Assembly (NCBI GenBank): GCA_029982105.1
Contig: JARRCQ010000093.1
Coordinates: 1 to 6,666, forward strand
Direction of reading: 5' to 3'
Length of the DNA stretch: 6,666 nucleotides
DNA from: Candidatus Atribacteria bacterium
GTDB taxonomy: Bacteria; Atribacterota; Atribacteria; Atribacterales; Caldatribacteriaceae
Position numbers and translations under genes: made by a program. The notes under the pieces were generated by a model, which was not told the DNA's origin, did not search any database, and was given only the letters and a program-made list of their open reading frames with translations. This document shows positions 5,223-6,666 of the stretch, piece after piece (position 1 is the first letter of the stretch; each line of letters opens with the position of its first letter).

Positions 5223-6666
5223 CTAAAATTCTACTTCTACTCGCCATTCTCCCCTGCTTTTTCTCTCTTGAGAGAAAAATTTAGAAATTACAATAAAAAC
5301 TTCTTCTATCTTATCTCGGGAATAGCGAAGGGTCATTTCTTCACTTTCCTCTCCCCATTTTCTTCCTTGAGCCGGAAAGGGACCACCTACTTCTATTCCT
5401 GCCTTTTCTAAATCATTCTTCAGTTTTTTTAAAACCAATTCGTCCTTCTCCCTATTCCTACATCTCTTTATCAGGTGTACCAAGACCCCATAAGGTGGAT
5501 AACCTAATTTTTTTCTCTTCTCCAAAATAGGGGGATAAAAATCACGAGGAGATTGTAAAAACCGGCTTACCTCTTTTTCTACCCCCTTTCTTCCCTGAAT
5601 AAACACCTGAGGAGTAAGAGAAGAGTTAAGACCAAGAAGACTTTGTATTCGCTGCAAGCTCAAATAAAATTTTTCTCGAGCATTGATATCGGAAAGATAC
5701 AGCCAATCCTCCAATGACCAGATAATCAAAAGAGATGCTTCTTGTAATATTTCTTCTCGCAAAACTAAAGAGGTACCCACTAAAATGGAAAACAAGGGGA
5801 GATTCTTTGCTTCTTCCTCTTTTTCAGCGTTCATAACTACTACTTCTTGAGAGGGGAAAATTTGCTTTATTTCTTCTCCCACTTTTTCCATCCCCTCTCC
5901 CCATCCTTCTAACCACACTCCTCCACAACGGGGACAAAACAGATCAGGCTCTCTCTTTCCCCCACATAGAGGACATACCAACATTTTAGTTTTTTTATAA
6001 TAACGGAGTGCTACTCCACAATGAGGACAAACATAATAAAAACCACAATCTCGACAACCTAAAGCCGGAGTATAACCTTTTTTTTGCACCCAAATTAATA
6101 CTTTACCTTCTTTACTCAATGTTTGAAGAATAGCTTTCCGCGCCGAAAAAGTTAAAGAAGACCCTCCCTTTTTTTCATAAGAAACTAAATTAACTGACGG
6201 CTTAGAAATCCGGGAGAAAGAAGGGAAATCTCTTTTTTTACATTCTCCAGTAGTCATAAAATGGTAAAGAGATAAGGTAGGCGTTAGACTTACTACCTCC
6301 AGGTTTCCTCCTGTAATTTTAATTTTTTCCAAGAGCAGTCGAAAGGTATCATAAAAAGGAGGGCGGTCGGAATAATGCCCTTTATCTTCCGGATCCAAAA
6401 CTACATGATAATAAAGACCTTGAGCAGGTAAAAATATGCTTCCCCGAGTGCCCAAAATAACATCAAAATCTCCATCTTCAGCTAATTTATAGGCTAAGAA
6501 CCTCCGCCGAGAAGCAAGTCGGCTATCATATTTTATTAATCTCAACAAGGGAAATCTATTTTCTAAAAAAGAAGAAAAATGATCTAATGTTCTAAAGTCG
6601 GGAAACACCAAAAGAGTTTTTTTGTTCTCTTTCTGAGTTTTATCTATAAAGGAAAGAAAAAAAGCT
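5223..6666 (-). CDS. priA: PriA-like primosomal protein N', 5' part outside the window, helicase motifs degenerate
   Basis: This is the C-terminal 480 codons of a PriA homologue. The frame stays open to the right edge, so the 3'-DNA-binding and winged-helix domains lie outside. PriA normally is a DNA helicase that restarts stalled replication forks and loads DnaB. Family evidence: GTRGSIF (canonical GTRSAVF), the QKKGY motif (canonical NRRGY), four CxxC pairs at 5925-6056 (CRDC, CPHC, CPLC, CPRC) forming the two-zinc domain, and the C-terminal RKKLGYPPYG. The helicase core is degraded: Walker B DEEH reads DPED (6384-6395), GSATPS reads SLTPT (6276-6290), GTQMLAKGHDF reads GTSLVLREEIL (5742-5777), and QVAGRAGR is not recognisable (about 5619-5651). 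Walker A should lie directly beyond the edge and is unseen. I infer a non-helicase structural primosome protein, comparable to actinobacterial PriA, which is known to lack helicase motifs. No frameshift or internal stop is seen. It is the most upstream gene in the window, next to def as in many bacteria. Confidence 0.88.
   Translation of the reverse strand, partial: AFFLSFIDKTQKENKKTLLVFPDFRTLDHFSSFLENRFPLLRLIKYDSRLASRRRFLAYKLAEDGDFDVILGTRGSIFLPAQGLYYHVVLDPEDKGHYSDRPPFYDTFRLLLEKIKITGGNLEVVSLTPTLSLYHFMTTGECKKRDFPSFSRISKPSVNLVSYEKKGGSSLTFSARKAILQTLSKEGKVLIWVQKKGYTPALGCRDCGFYYVCPHCGVALRYYKKTKMLVCPLCGGKREPDLFCPRCGGVWLEGWGEGMEKVGEEIKQIFPSQEVVVMNAEKEEEAKNLPLFSILVGTSLVLREEILQEASLLIIWSLEDWLYLSDINAREKFYLSLQRIQSLLGLNSSLTPQVFIQGRKGVEKEVSRFLQSPRDFYPPILEKRKKLGYPPYGVLVHLIKRCRNREKDELVLKKLKNDLEKAGIEVGGPFPAQGRKWGEESEEMTLRYSRDKIEEVFIVISKFFSQERKSRGEWRVEVEF
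5925..6056 (-). other. Two-zinc (eight-cysteine) domain of the PriA-like protein
   Basis: Four CxxC pairs (CRDC, CPHC, CPLC, CPRC) with the spacing of the PriA zinc-binding insertion. In E. coli PriA this region is needed for contacts with other primosome proteins. All eight cysteines are conserved here although the surrounding helicase motifs are lost, which suggests that selection keeps the scaffold role. Confidence 0.9.

Noticed and set aside
6609..6611. TTG as the start of the PriA-like gene
   Set aside because: The same frame continues without a stop to the window edge, and the upstream residues align with the PriA segment after Walker A, so this codon is internal.
5223..6666. PriA-like gene as a decaying pseudogene
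   Set aside because: There is no stop or frameshift over 480 codons, all eight zinc cysteines are intact and the C-terminal signature is preserved, which argues for a selected, repurposed protein.

Overview
This 6.7 kb window comes from a bacterial chromosome and reads as one compact, co-oriented housekeeping operon on the minus strand. In transcription order (right to left) it holds: a PriA-like primosomal protein cut by the right window edge, peptide deformylase (def), methionyl-tRNA formyltransferase (fmt), a membrane zinc metallopeptidase of the YugP type, 16S rRNA m5C967 methyltransferase (rsmB), a single-pass PASTA-repeat protein, and ribulose-phosphate 3-epimerase (rpe). Gaps between genes are 20 nt or less and one pair overlaps by 4 nt, so no internal promoter is expected. 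No mobile element, CRISPR array, tRNA or rRNA was seen.

The order priA-def-fmt-peptidase-rsmB followed, after a kinase block, by rpe is the one I know from Clostridia and related Bacillota. There the block between rsmB and rpe usually holds rlmN, a PP2C phosphatase, the PASTA kinase prkC and rsgA. Here a kinase-less PASTA protein alone fills that space. The DNA is AT-rich by eye, Shine-Dalgarno sites are strong (AAGGAGG, AGGAGG, GGAGG), and three of six complete genes start with TTG. A deep-branching Bacillota-like lineage or a synteny-sharing candidate phylum such as Atribacterota fits, but the taxon is inference.

Functional links: def and fmt form the N-formylmethionine cycle (Fmt formylates initiator Met-tRNA, Def removes the formyl group from nascent chains). 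RsmB modifies the ribosomal small subunit. PriA belongs to replication restart. The metallopeptidase and PASTA protein act at the membrane and cell envelope, and rpe belongs to the pentose phosphate pathway.

The most unusual content is the PriA-like protein. It keeps all eight zinc-binding cysteines and the C-terminal family signature but has lost the recognisable helicase motifs (DEEH reads DPED, GSATPS reads SLTPT, and the GTQMLAKGHDF and QVAGRAGR motifs are not recognisable). It therefore looks like a helicase-inactive primosome scaffold. The orphan PASTA protein in the prkC position is the second point of interest. The leftmost 74 bases contain a small hairpin and no gene that can be called with confidence.
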